NCBI GenBank assembly: GCA_033485155.1
Contig: JAWQJJ010000001.1
Coordinates: 124,001-188,000, forward strand
DNA length: 64,000 nt
From: Methanomassiliicoccus sp.
Lineage (GTDB): Archaea; Thermoplasmatota; Thermoplasmata; Methanomassiliicoccales; Methanomassiliicoccaceae
Direction of reading: 5' to 3'
Shown: piece after piece, positions 36,338 to 44,914 of the stretch
How positions within the stretch are numbered: position 1 is the stretch's first letter
Layout of the letters: each line of letters starts with the position of its first letter
Position numbers and translations under genes: made by a program
The notes under the pieces: generated by a model
What the model saw: only the letters and a program-made list of their open reading frames with translations
Database searches by the model: none
Told to the model about the DNA's origin: nothing

Positions 36338-36673
36338 TCAGGACCTGGAGGGGTCGTGCGATGCCCATGCGGCATACCCTCCGTCCAGGACATAGATCTC
36401 GCGGAACCCCTGGGCGCACAGGACCTCAGCACAGCGCCGGCTGCGGTTCGTCGTCCGACAGTACAGGACCACCGGGCGGACCTTGTCCAACCCAGCCTGC
36501 CATCGGGTCACCTCGGACAACGGGCGGTTGGTGGCCAGAGGAATGTGCCCAGCCTCGAACTCATGCTTCTCCCTCACGTCCAGGAGGGAGCAGCAGCCGT
36601 CCCGGATAGCCGCCTCGAGGCCCTTAAGCTGGCCCTGGGAAAGAAAGGTCACCGTGCTCATAAGGATGCTCAC
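36338..36673 (-). CDS. Rhodanese-domain sulfurtransferase
   Basis: 111 residues, a single rhodanese domain. LLDVREKHEFEAGHIPLA and the active-site loop YCRTTNRS with the catalytic cysteine, then YVLDGGYAAW. Persulfide transfer role by family. Single gene 64 bases after the small ATPase gene on the same strand. Confidence 0.9.
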   Translation of the reverse strand: MSILMSTVTFLSQGQLKGLEAAIRDGCCSLLDVREKHEFEAGHIPLATNRPLSEVTRWQAGLDKVRPVVLYCRTTNRSRRCAEVLCAQGFREIYVLDGGYAAWASHDPSRS

Positions 36674-36713
36674 GAGCGGCGAAGCACATGTACTTTCTCC
36701 CTATCTCACGGCC

Positions 36714-37607
36714 TCAACCTCTGATCTCCAGCTCTTTGTCCACCCTGCCCGTAGCTCGGAGCGCCTCGATGTCCTGAGGGTCGGATAGTAGGAGGACCAC
36801 CTGCTTCTTCGGTAGGGAATCCAGGAGATTGGCGAAAATACGTCCCCGGTCCCCGCCGCTGACTCCCTGAAGGGGGTCGTCGAGGAAGATGGGGCAGATC
36901 CCAGCGCTCTCCCTGGCGAAGGCCAAGGCATGGCTGAGCACGGCCAGCCGAACTTCATCAGGGGACAAGCCCCCCTCTACTGAGACTTCCGGTCGCCCCC
37001 CTGCATCGTAGCCAAGGGCTCTCACCGGCGCGTCCGGGCACAGCTCCAAGAATAGACCGGTGGCCTCCATGGAGCATCTTATGCTGAGGTCGCTGGTGCA
37101 CCACGTGTCGCTGCATTGGATGGCTCTCTCCGGCCCGCTGGCGCCTCCTGCCACCACGCGGGCCAGGGAAGCCCCGCTGATTAGGTTGGAATGGACGCAA
37201 GCCTCGGGAAACAGCCGCTCTGCCTCATCTGCGAACTCCTCGGCGTCATCGCCTTCCCCGGCCACCTTTCCGCCGGCGCCGGTCAGTCTCCATCCCCATC
37301 CCTGCCGCTTCACCTCATCCTCAACCATGGAATAGAGGGCGAAGCGCTCCAGTCGCTCCCCGTTGATGAAGGTCATTGCCACCCTGACCTCGGCCATCCC
37401 CATGCCCAGGGCTTCGGCGTTGGGAACCTGCCCCGGTTCAGCCACCAGCTCGGTACCTAGGAGGCACCAGGAGATGGCCTCGAGGATGGTGGTCTTGCCC
37501 ATCCCCGGAGGCATGTGGACCAGGTTGACCCCGGGGTCTAGAGGCAATTCGATCTCGCCGGCGTAACGTCGGTAGTTGGTGAGGGCAAGGGAGCGGAGCT
37601 TGGCCAT
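36714..37607 (-). CDS. Coil-less SMC/RecF-like ATPase
   Basis: 297 residues. N-terminal half: LRSLALTNYRRYAGEIELPL, Walker A PPGMGKTT (about 33-40). C-terminal half: a degenerate ABC signature (GGLSPDEVRLAVLSHALAFA) and Walker B PIFLDDPLQGV. This is the Rad50/SMC head, but the two halves are joined by about 150 residues with no coiled coil. Such small heads occur in defence and repair proteins; function unknown. The divergent gene at 37934 shares the intergenic region. Confidence 0.72.
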   Translation of the reverse strand: MAKLRSLALTNYRRYAGEIELPLDPGVNLVHMPPGMGKTTILEAISWCLLGTELVAEPGQVPNAEALGMGMAEVRVAMTFINGERLERFALYSMVEDEVKRQGWGWRLTGAGGKVAGEGDDAEEFADEAERLFPEACVHSNLISGASLARVVAGGASGPERAIQCSDTWCTSDLSIRCSMEATGLFLELCPDAPVRALGYDAGGRPEVSVEGGLSPDEVRLAVLSHALAFARESAGICPIFLDDPLQGVSGGDRGRIFANLLDSLPKKQVVLLLSDPQDIEALRATGRVDKELEIRG

Positions 37608-37933
37608 TGCCCGTACTATGCTCGACTGTGATTAATAGGTTCAGTTCGGAAGAGCAATGCATTCTCCACGATCTTCCTGAGAGCATCCTCCGCTGTCGCT
37701 GATCGGGCGGTATTCTATCCGCACCGAAACGGTAGGGGTGAGTTACCGCCGCCCCGGGCTGCACAGGATAATCCAAACGCTTCGTCCACGGTCTCGAAAT
37801 GGCAGGGGCGGAGATCCTCTCCGCTACTGGATGGCGGGTCATTCATAGCTATTGCGAGGGCGGACGTAGTCCAAACACTCTGATTTAAATAATCAGAAGG
37901 TTCTGGCGATATCAGGATAGCGGAGATTTTGAC
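37608..37933. other. 326-base divergent intergenic region
   Basis: Carries the promoter palindrome described separately. On the minus strand 37715-37846 is a possible 43-residue ORF starting MNDPPSSSGEDLRPCHFETV; without any homologue in view it is not called as a gene. Otherwise nothing recognised. Confidence 0.35.
37880..37896. promoter_or_regulatory. Palindrome containing a TATA box
   Basis: CTGATTTAAATAATCAG has 6-base inverted arms (CTGATT/AATCAG) around a TTTAAAT centre, 37 bases before the ATG at 37934. It could serve as box A in either direction, or be bound by a dimeric regulator that blocks it. Confidence 0.45.
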
Positions 37934-39361
37934 ATGGACGAGAAGCGCATCGAGGATAGGCAACTCGCCTTCCTGGTCGATGGAGACAATGCCCAGGCAA
38001 CCATGATCGAGGAGATGTTGGCGGAAGCCTCCAAGTACGGCTCGGTCATCATAAGAAGGGTCTACGGCAACTGGACCGCCGGAGGGCAGGTCAACTCTTG
38101 GAAGACCAAGCTGAAGGAGTACGCTCTCTCCCCTTACCAGCAGTTCCCCAACATATCAAATCGGTACGTAACCAAGAATGCCACCGACATCGCCCTGATC
38201 ATCGATGCTATGGACATACTCCACGATGGCATCGTCAAGGGGTTCGTCATCGTTTCCAGCGATTCGGACTACACCTCGTTGGCGATCAAGATACGTGAGC
38301 ATGGTCTCTTCGTAATCGGTATCGGGAAGAAGGAGACCCACGATTCCTTCCGGCGAGCGTGCGACGTGTTCGTCTCCACCGAGAACCTCGGGAAGGAGGA
38401 TGAAGAGGAGAAGGAGGCCCCCAAGGCTCCCAAGGGACAGACCCGGCCGCGGAAGACACCGCGCGATGCCATGGACATACTGAACCGGGCGTTCGACTAC
38501 GCGGTCAATGATGACGGTCGCGCCCTCAACGGGGATATCGGGGCGGCCCTGCGTCGGCTGGACCCGGCGTTCGATACCAGGACCTACGGAAAAGCCTCGC
38601 TGCTGAACCTCATCGACGAGCTGGATGACGTTTTCGAGGTGGAGCGGGCGAACCATGGAGCGATCTATGTGCGCCGCAAGAGCGAGAATCGCACAATTCC
38701 CCCGGCGGAAGAGCAGAGGGCACCTGAGCAGGAGAAGAAGGAGGCCCCCTGCAGCCGCACGGTGAACGACGCCCTGCCTCTCCTGATGGAGGCATACCGC
38801 ATCGTAGACAAGAACAGCGATGGGACGGCAGACACCTTCAGGATGTTCAAGGCGGCCAAGAAGGTGGACCCCACCTTCGACAGCGCCAACTATGGTAAGG
38901 AGAAAATCTCCCACCTATTGGAGGCCCTCCCGGACCACTTCGCCCTGGTGCGCCGTGGTAAGAGCATGCTGGTCCGCCGGGTGGAGCGGGCGGAGGAAGA
39001 GATCGAGGCCGAGGCTCCCGTGGAGGAGAAGACCGAGGATAAGGCCCCGGCCGAGCCCGAGGTACCGGAAGCGGCGGACCTGTTGCCGCCCCGCAGTTCC
39101 ATTGACCTGCTCAAGGTGGTCACCGCGGCGTTCGACAGGGTGGTTAAGGATGACGGTCTGGCCTACCTTCCCCAGCTAAGCAAGGAGGTTAAGCGCGAAG
39201 ACCCCGATCTGGACTTCAAGACTTACGGAAAGGCCGGCCTCAGGGAGTACCTGGAGGAGTTCGATGACGTCTTCACCCTCCACAAAAAGGGCCGCAATGT
39301 CTATGTAAGCAAGAGGAAGGGAAAGCGGCCGTCACAGCACATCAGCGAGCTGGTGAAGTAG
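37934..39361 (+). CDS. NYN-domain protein with three OST-HTH/LOTUS domains
   Basis: 475 residues. Residues 1-155 are a NYN (LabA/DUF88, PIN-like) domain with acidic residues in AFLVDGDNAQ, DIALIIDAMD and VSSDSDYTSLA, typical of metal-dependent RNases. After a charged linker come three repeats of about 70 residues, near 178-250, 283-350 and 395-465, each with ...DPxFDxxxYGKxxLxxLxExxDxF...VRR/K, the OST-HTH (LOTUS) pattern. LOTUS domains bind RNA, including G-quadruplexes, in known cases. Single gene under its own promoter. A role in RNA decay or silencing is inferred from the domains. Confidence 0.87.
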   Translation: MDEKRIEDRQLAFLVDGDNAQATMIEEMLAEASKYGSVIIRRVYGNWTAGGQVNSWKTKLKEYALSPYQQFPNISNRYVTKNATDIALIIDAMDILHDGIVKGFVIVSSDSDYTSLAIKIREHGLFVIGIGKKETHDSFRRACDVFVSTENLGKEDEEEKEAPKAPKGQTRPRKTPRDAMDILNRAFDYAVNDDGRALNGDIGAALRRLDPAFDTRTYGKASLLNLIDELDDVFEVERANHGAIYVRRKSENRTIPPAEEQRAPEQEKKEAPCSRTVNDALPLLMEAYRIVDKNSDGTADTFRMFKAAKKVDPTFDSANYGKEKISHLLEALPDHFALVRRGKSMLVRRVERAEEEIEAEAPVEEKTEDKAPAEPEVPEAADLLPPRSSIDLLKVVTAAFDRVVKDDGLAYLPQLSKEVKREDPDLDFKTYGKAGLREYLEEFDDVFTLHKKGRNVYVSKRKGKRPSQHISELVK

Positions 39362-39478
39362 CGAGGACTGCAACCTCCCTCCCGGGGAGGACCTTGCCAT
39401 CGGCCGGGGTCCCACCCGGCCGCTCTGTTTTGCACCACGCTCGGGCCGCAGTATCGACCGGGGAGCGGGTCGACCCGC

Positions 39479-39922
39479 TCACCGTATGAATAGATTCACT
39501 GCCCAATTGACCCCCGCTACCACCAGCACGGAGGCCAGGAAGATCCCCATGTTCTCGTAGAAGCTGAAGTCGCCGGCGTAGAAGAATAGCCAGATTACCA
39601 GGAAGGTGAGCCAGATGATGACTGAGAGGCCCCCGACACCCGACTTCAGGCGGGCGTACCGGGGATACGGTATGTATCCGGGACCTTGCTGGGGCATGGG
39701 GTGGGGGAATTTCAGGGCCCAGGTGACCCAGGTGACCAGTAGAATGGCCATCAGGACCAGGAGAGACGTGAGGAACACCGCCACGTTCTGAGCGAATCCC
39801 AGCTGGGAGGTGAGGAAGAACAGCCACAGGACCAGGAACACCAGCCACCCGAAGATCGTCACTATGGACAGAACGGCCCTCCACATCAGCCCTCCTTCCC
39901 TGGTCTCCCAATGGTTCGTCAT
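39479..39922 (-). CDS. Four-helix membrane protein with internal duplication
   Basis: 147 residues. Two copies of a two-helix unit: LVFLVLWLFFLTSQLGFAQNVAVFL then TFLVIWLFFYAGDFSFYENMGIFLA, each followed by a second helix. No family name. 51 bases downstream of the MFS gene on the same strand. Confidence 0.65.
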   Translation of the reverse strand: MTNHWETREGGLMWRAVLSIVTIFGWLVFLVLWLFFLTSQLGFAQNVAVFLTSLLVLMAILLVTWVTWALKFPHPMPQQGPGYIPYPRYARLKSGVGGLSVIIWLTFLVIWLFFYAGDFSFYENMGIFLASVLVVAGVNWAVNLFIR

Positions 39923-39973
39923 CTGATCGCCTTGACAATATGACCGAATTTGAGCTTATTAGACTTTGGATGG

Positions 39974-41212
39974 TCAATCGCCGGGCTCCATTCCCCGGAA
40001 GATCAGAAAAAACAATGCGACGGAGATCGCGTAGAACAGGGTGGCGAGGTAGAAGGGCTCGGCATACAGCCCCATGCCCAGCAGGAAGCCCCCGACCACC
40101 GTAGTCACGCTGTTGGGAAGCCTCCACACGATCGAATTGATGGCGCTGGCCAGCCCCCTCTCCTCCTTGGTGACGATGCCCATGAGGAAGGAGTCGGAGA
40201 GCGGGTTCGACATGTTCATTAGCATGGCTCGGACGACATACAATCCGCCGGCGGTGGCCGGGTCGGGGGCGAAGGCCAGGGCCAGCATGAAGACGGTGGA
40301 CGATCCTTGACAGAGGGCTATCGCCTTCACCGTCCCGAAACGCCGAGCGAGGCCGGTGCTGGCGATGGAGGCGAAGCCCATGGTCAGGCTGGCCAGAGCC
40401 AAGAGGGGGCCGCTGAGGTTGTCGGCCACTCCGTACCTCAGGAACAGCCAGGTGGGGATTAGGGGGATGATGAAACCCGCCCCCAGGCCGATGATCGAAT
40501 TCAGGGCGGAGAACTTCAGCATGGGCCCCAGGTTCCGCCCCTTCCTCAGGGCCATCCGCTCTCCCGGGGACTCCCGGTACTCCCTCAGGAGACGGGCGAG
40601 GCTGAGCGGGGTGATGAGCGCGACCAGGGCGATGATGACGAAGAAAACTTCGTGCACTCTCGTGACGGTCCAGCCCCCCAGTCCAGCGATGAAGGGGAAT
40701 GTATAGGGCAGGGCGTAACCGGCGCCGGCGCCGGCCGCGGTAACGATGAACGAGAGGGTGAACGCCTCCTTTCTGCCCTCCCCCGACGCCATGTCGGCGA
40801 TGAGGGCGTTCCAGGTGGTCATGAAAGCTCCCTCCGCGGCGCCGGCAATGACCGAGGCTAGCATGAGGAAGGCGACCTCGGAGGTCATGGCATATATGAG
40901 GAGGGCTGGAGGCATCCCCATGACCCCCAGTATCAGGATCTGCTTGCGGCCCACCCGGTCGGCCAGCACCCCCAGCGGAATGGCTACCAGTATGAAAACC
41001 ACCCCGTTGATGGCGAGGAGAAGCCCGACTGATCCGGAGGACACCCCGATCTGGGGCAGGTACGCAGAGGTTGCCACCCAGAAATAGCCCGTGGCCAGGG
41101 AGGAGAAGGACATCAGCAGGATGAGCCATCCCACCCTCCTCGGCACCGAACCGAAGACGCTGGACGCATCCCGACCGAACATGGCACGACCCGGCGGCGC
41201 ATCGGCCACCAT
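39974..41212 (-). CDS. MFS transporter
   Basis: 412 residues, about twelve membrane helices. Major facilitator signature GVLADRVGRKQILILGV (loop 2-3) with a weaker copy (GLARRFGTVKAIAL) in the second half. Substrate cannot be assigned; the general drug/sugar-type MFS pattern is all that is visible. Confidence 0.85.
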   Translation of the reverse strand: MVADAPPGRAMFGRDASSVFGSVPRRVGWLILLMSFSSLATGYFWVATSAYLPQIGVSSGSVGLLLAINGVVFILVAIPLGVLADRVGRKQILILGVMGMPPALLIYAMTSEVAFLMLASVIAGAAEGAFMTTWNALIADMASGEGRKEAFTLSFIVTAAGAGAGYALPYTFPFIAGLGGWTVTRVHEVFFVIIALVALITPLSLARLLREYRESPGERMALRKGRNLGPMLKFSALNSIIGLGAGFIIPLIPTWLFLRYGVADNLSGPLLALASLTMGFASIASTGLARRFGTVKAIALCQGSSTVFMLALAFAPDPATAGGLYVVRAMLMNMSNPLSDSFLMGIVTKEERGLASAINSIVWRLPNSVTTVVGGFLLGMGLYAEPFYLATLFYAISVALFFLIFRGMEPGD

Positions 41213-41269
41213 CGATTAAAAGGTGTGGTGTCTTCCTCCCGCCGCCGATAACACCTCTGCGGCCACAGC

Positions 41270-42301
41270 CTACGGTTCCCTCGCTTCCCGTAGGGCCTTC
41301 CACCGGCGGACCTCAAGGTTGTGCTCATGCACCAAGTTCTGGGCACGGTATAAGGTCACGAGCCGGCGGTGGGCGTCCCGGTCCTCGGGCGTCTGCTCGA
41401 CCAAGATCTCCAGCTCCCCGATTGCCGCCATGATGAGCCCCTTCGACTCGTACAGTTCAGCCTTCCGCCGCAGGGCGTGGGGGAGGCGAGGGTCAAGGGC
41501 GAGGGCCCGCTCATACCGTGTTAACGCCTCGTCCGTCCTGCCCTGGGAGGCGCATTCCTCCGCCCGGCGGAGGTTGGCCTCCAGGCAGGAGGCGGGGTCG
41601 GGGACGGGGAGGGCGCCCTCGTCCAGCACTTCCAGCAGATGCTCCAGTTCGGTCATGCTTCCCCCGGTGGTCTCAGACAGGCGGAGCATGGCCGCGGCGT
41701 ACTCGGCGTAGTCATGGGAAGGGTCGAGGTCCGAGACCTCCCCCCGGGAACGCAGGAAAACCATCGCCTGGCGATTGGCCAGCGGCCAGGAAAGGGGGTC
41801 CTGGATGTGCCAGAGACAAGCCGCCAGCTCGGGCCACCGCTCCGGCCGGGCCTTTGATCTCTCCAGGCTCCCGCCTGACACCGCTCTCTCCATCGCCTCC
41901 TCCAGGTCCATAAGCGACCCTTTGGCCGCTCCCGGGTCGTCGGGCAGGGCGGCAGCCCGACGCAGGGCCGGCTCCAGGTCGTCGAGGGGAACACCGAGCG
42001 CCAGATCGCTGAGCGTTGAGGTGACCGAGCGGGGCGGGAAGACCAGGCCGCTCTCCGCCGACGCCCCGTCCATCCGATACTTCAAGGTCCCGAAGTTCCA
42101 CCTGCCCCCCAGGAAGCCTTCCACGGTATCCTGGAGGGAGCGCACGGCGGTCCTTCTGGCCTCATCTTCGTCCATTCGGTCAAGGGCCTGTTCGCTGTCA
42201 AGATAGGCGAAGTACGCGCACCGCCACCATGCCGTTCCCTGGTCCACGGTCCCCACAGCCCCGCTTCCCTCATAATAGCTTTCGGAAGTTACCCATGCCA
42301 T
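41270..42301 (-). CDS. TPR-containing protein
   Basis: 343 residues, soluble. The C-terminal 110 residues hold two to three TPR units (ANLRRAEECASQGRTDEALTRYERALALDPRLPHALRRKAELYESKG). The N-terminal 220 residues show no recognisable domain. Its start lies inside the end of the upstream gene (32-base overlap with 42270-42668), so they form one transcript. Confidence 0.7.
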   Translation of the reverse strand: MAWVTSESYYEGSGAVGTVDQGTAWWRCAYFAYLDSEQALDRMDEDEARRTAVRSLQDTVEGFLGGRWNFGTLKYRMDGASAESGLVFPPRSVTSTLSDLALGVPLDDLEPALRRAAALPDDPGAAKGSLMDLEEAMERAVSGGSLERSKARPERWPELAACLWHIQDPLSWPLANRQAMVFLRSRGEVSDLDPSHDYAEYAAAMLRLSETTGGSMTELEHLLEVLDEGALPVPDPASCLEANLRRAEECASQGRTDEALTRYERALALDPRLPHALRRKAELYESKGLIMAAIGELEILVEQTPEDRDAHRRLVTLYRAQNLVHEHNLEVRRWKALREAREP

Positions 42302-42668
42302 CGTACAGGTAACCGGCGAAGGTGAATTCCCGGGTCGCCCCGCCTTTTACGATCCTTCCCCTCAGGTCGCCGAGGATGGTGACAGCGATAGCTGGGGTGT
42401 AGTCGCTCTCCGGCAGCGCGATGCTGACCGTGCCGAACTCGTTGGCCGCGAACACGTAGTCCTCCATGTTGGCATGCACCGCGGCGGTCTGGGAGGTCTC
42501 GATGAACTCGAAGGCGGTGACCTTACCATCCCTCTCCGCCTTGACCACCGCCCGAGGGGACTGATCATCGAGCGCGTAGTTAGCCTTGACCGCGGAATCC
42601 TGCCTCTGGACCTGTTGGGCTCTCCGGCCGGCCACGGTGTCCAGGAACGCCTTGACCTCCTGCTTCAT
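42270..42668 (-). CDS. Hypothetical protein, unknown
   Basis: 132 residues, mixed alpha/beta, no membrane segment and no motif recognised. Features: VKAERDGKVTAFEFIETSQTAAVHANMEDYVFAANEFGTVSIALPE. Overlaps the TPR protein gene, suggesting a joint role. Confidence 0.6.
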   Translation of the reverse strand: MKQEVKAFLDTVAGRRAQQVQRQDSAVKANYALDDQSPRAVVKAERDGKVTAFEFIETSQTAAVHANMEDYVFAANEFGTVSIALPESDYTPAIAVTILGDLRGRIVKGGATREFTFAGYLYDGMGNFRKLL

Positions 42669-42766
42669 GAAACCTTATCGGTGCACCGGTCAAAAGGGTT
42701 TCCTGTCTCCCAGGCGTCAGGTCCATTGAACGCGGACCGGGGGACTTCGTGCAGGACAGACAGCTG

Positions 42767-43591
42767 TCACGGTATGTCCGCGGGGTTCCAGGTGGTGTGA
42801 TAGTCCTCGTTGAAGGAATCCATCCGGGCCTCGTCTTCGGCCGATATCTCGAAGTCGAAGACCGCGGCATTCTCCCTCATGCGTTCCACTTTGGCGCTTT
42901 TCGGGATGACCACCATGTCCTTCTGGAGGACCCAGCGTATGAGCATCTGGGCCGGCGTTCTTCCATATTCGCGGGCCAACGCCACTAGCCGGGGGTCGTC
43001 GAGCCTCTTCCCCCTGGTCAGCGGACTGTAGGCTTCCAGCACGATGCCCTTGGAGCGACAGTAGGACAGCAGCTCCTCCTGATACAGGAAGGGGGAGAAC
43101 TCCACCTGATCGACCGCAGGCACGGTTGACGAGCGGGCGATCGTTCCGTCCAGGTGCCGGGAAAGATAGTTGCTGACCCCTATAGCTCGGGCCTTTCCCT
43201 CGTCCAGCAGCCTTTCCATCGCCCTCCAGGCCTCCTCCCGATCGCCCTTTGGCCAGTGCACGAGGTACAGGTCCACGTAATCCATGCCAAGGGCCTTCAG
43301 GCTCCGGTCGCAGGCGGCCAGTGCCTCCTTGTACCCGTTGTCGGTGTGCCACAGTTTGGTGGTGACGAAGACCTCTTCCCGGGGCAACTTGCTGTCACGT
43401 ATGGCTCGACCCACCCCCGCCTCATTTTGATAGTAAGCTGCCGTGTCTATGTGCCGGTAGCCGACTTCCAGGGCCTGGGACACGACATTGTACGCTTCCT
43501 TATTGGTAACTTTGAAGACTCCGAGGCCAAGGGCCGGCATCTCGACGCCATTATTCAAGGGTATCGTGCTGGAGAACGACAGCTCCGCCAT
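42767..43591 (-). CDS. Aldo/keto reductase
   Basis: 274 residues from the ATG at 43591 (an upstream in-frame ATG at 43633 adds 14 unlikely residues). AKR barrel with catalytic residues in IDTAAYYQNE (Tyr), VTTKLW (Lys) and LYLVHWPKGD (His), plus GVSNYLSRHLD and IPKSAKVERM for NADPH binding. Close in pattern to 2,5-didehydrogluconate reductase-type AKRs; real substrate unknown. Confidence 0.93.
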   Translation of the reverse strand: MAELSFSSTIPLNNGVEMPALGLGVFKVTNKEAYNVVSQALEVGYRHIDTAAYYQNEAGVGRAIRDSKLPREEVFVTTKLWHTDNGYKEALAACDRSLKALGMDYVDLYLVHWPKGDREEAWRAMERLLDEGKARAIGVSNYLSRHLDGTIARSSTVPAVDQVEFSPFLYQEELLSYCRSKGIVLEAYSPLTRGKRLDDPRLVALAREYGRTPAQMLIRWVLQKDMVVIPKSAKVERMRENAAVFDFEISAEDEARMDSFNEDYHTTWNPADIP

Positions 43592-43657
43592 GAATGGGAG
43601 ATGGCGCACCACGGCATAAAAGAACATCGGCAAGAAAAAAGGAAGGGGTTAAGGGGT

Positions 43658-44698
43658 TTAGGCAGGCACTGGTAATGGTACGTTGATTACCTCGCCGGAG
43701 ACCGGATCCGTATACGTCATGGTGAAGTTCGCCCGATCGCCGGTCGCATCGAAGTATGCCAGGAACTGGGTGGTTCCGCCCAGCGGGGTCAGTTGCTGGC
43801 TGTTGAAGGCGGTGGCGGTATCGTTCACGGCAAACTCATCGACCGTGTTGTTGATCACGAAGCCGCTGGCATAGACCGTATAACGGATGTTCCAGTTGTT
43901 GGTGACGTTGATCAGGACACGGTACCATTCGCCGGTCCCGTTGCTGTACTGCTCGATGCTGTTAGCATGGATCGACAGCGAACCCTTGATCGGCACGTAC
44001 ATCGGACCGGCTACAGTGGGCTCGGAGAGAGTCGCGTTGTTGTTAAGGTCGAACGCCTGGAAGGTCAGGGTGAAGTTACCGATATAGTTGAGAGTAACAT
44101 CGAAGGTCCTGACGTCGGTGGCGTTGCCGTTGGTCCTGAAGGCTCCAAGATCACCGCTGATGACGATGTAGTTCGTGTACTGTCCGACCCTGGTGGCGGT
44201 GGTCCAGTCGAGCACTCTCCCAGTCTCATTGGTCACCATCAGGTTCTGGGGGTCGATCTCGTCAACGGGGTCAGTGAGCTCGGCAAACATCCGGATGAGC
44301 ACGTCCCCACTATACCCGTTGGCGGGGGTGCTGGCTATCTGGAAGTGATAGCTCTGGCTACGGTTGTAGGTGTAGTCTGCCACGCCCTTGCCGGGGTAGG
44401 TCACAGCCAGGGATACCTTGGGCTCGGCAGAGCCTAGGCTCGCTGGGAAGGTGATATTCAGGGTCCTAGCCCCGAGGTCGATGGTGTTCGGGGTCGTGTT
44501 GTTGGTAGGATTGGTGTTGTTATTTGTGTTATTATTGTTGTTATTATTGTTATTGTTATTGTCATCATCTTTGCCGTCGTCCTTCCCGCTCGAGCTGGGG
44601 GTGTTCATGCTGAGAACCACGAAGGCTCCAGCGACCAAAAGTACAATGACTACGGCGATCGCAGCGATCACAGTCTTCTTCATGACATCACTCGCCAT
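43658..44698 (-). CDS. Asn-rich secreted surface protein, copy 1
   Basis: 346 residues. N-terminal membrane anchor (AAIAVVIVLLVAGAFVVLSM) followed by a DDGKDD linker and a run of 11 consecutive Asn, then a beta-rich domain with many N-x-S/T sequons (archaeal N-glycosylation sites). About 270 residues align with the neighbour at 44915-45871 (for example NWNIRYTVYASGFVINN versus NWNIRYDVDATYLVLSN), so the two are a tandem duplication. Probably cell-surface or lipid-anchored; function unknown. Confidence 0.78.
   Translation of the reverse strand: MASDVMKKTVIAAIAVVIVLLVAGAFVVLSMNTPSSSGKDDGKDDDNNNNNNNNNNNTNNNTNPTNNTTPNTIDLGARTLNITFPASLGSAEPKVSLAVTYPGKGVADYTYNRSQSYHFQIASTPANGYSGDVLIRMFAELTDPVDEIDPQNLMVTNETGRVLDWTTATRVGQYTNYIVISGDLGAFRTNGNATDVRTFDVTLNYIGNFTLTFQAFDLNNNATLSEPTVAGPMYVPIKGSLSIHANSIEQYSNGTGEWYRVLINVTNNWNIRYTVYASGFVINNTVDEFAVNDTATAFNSQQLTPLGGTTQFLAYFDATGDRANFTMTYTDPVSGEVINVPLPVPA
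44528..44560 (-). repeat. Asn-codon microsatellite (AAT/AAC x11)
   Basis: Thirty-three bases of only AAT and AAC codons inside the surface-protein gene, encoding the 11-Asn linker. Mixed codons lower slippage but not to zero. Confidence 0.9.
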
Positions 44699-44730
44699 TG
44701 TTTAGATTTAGAATGATTAATTTTGAGCTG

Positions 44731-44740
44731 GAATATAAAG
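44731..44740 (-). promoter_or_regulatory. TATA box for surface protein copy 1
   Basis: CTTTATATTC on the minus strand lies 33-42 bases upstream of the ATG at 44698. Confidence 0.55.
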
Positions 44741-44914
44741 ATGTAGTAGCTGGGAATCAAACATCGGAAAATGAAAAATATATATGGTAACTATTATGGA
44801 AATTGAATGCTGGAATTTCCGAATTGACCGCCGAACCAAGGCTCAGCAGGAGATTCTCAATATCGCAATAGATAATATAAAATAAAGAAAGGTTTGAAAG
44901 GGAGTTTCACTGCC

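Noticed and set aside
39342-41303. 653-codon open frame on the minus strand through the MFS transporter
   Set aside because: It is a frame-shifted reading of the MFS gene, with Arg/Gly/Pro-rich nonsense and no domain; the 39974-41212 frame has clear MFS helices.
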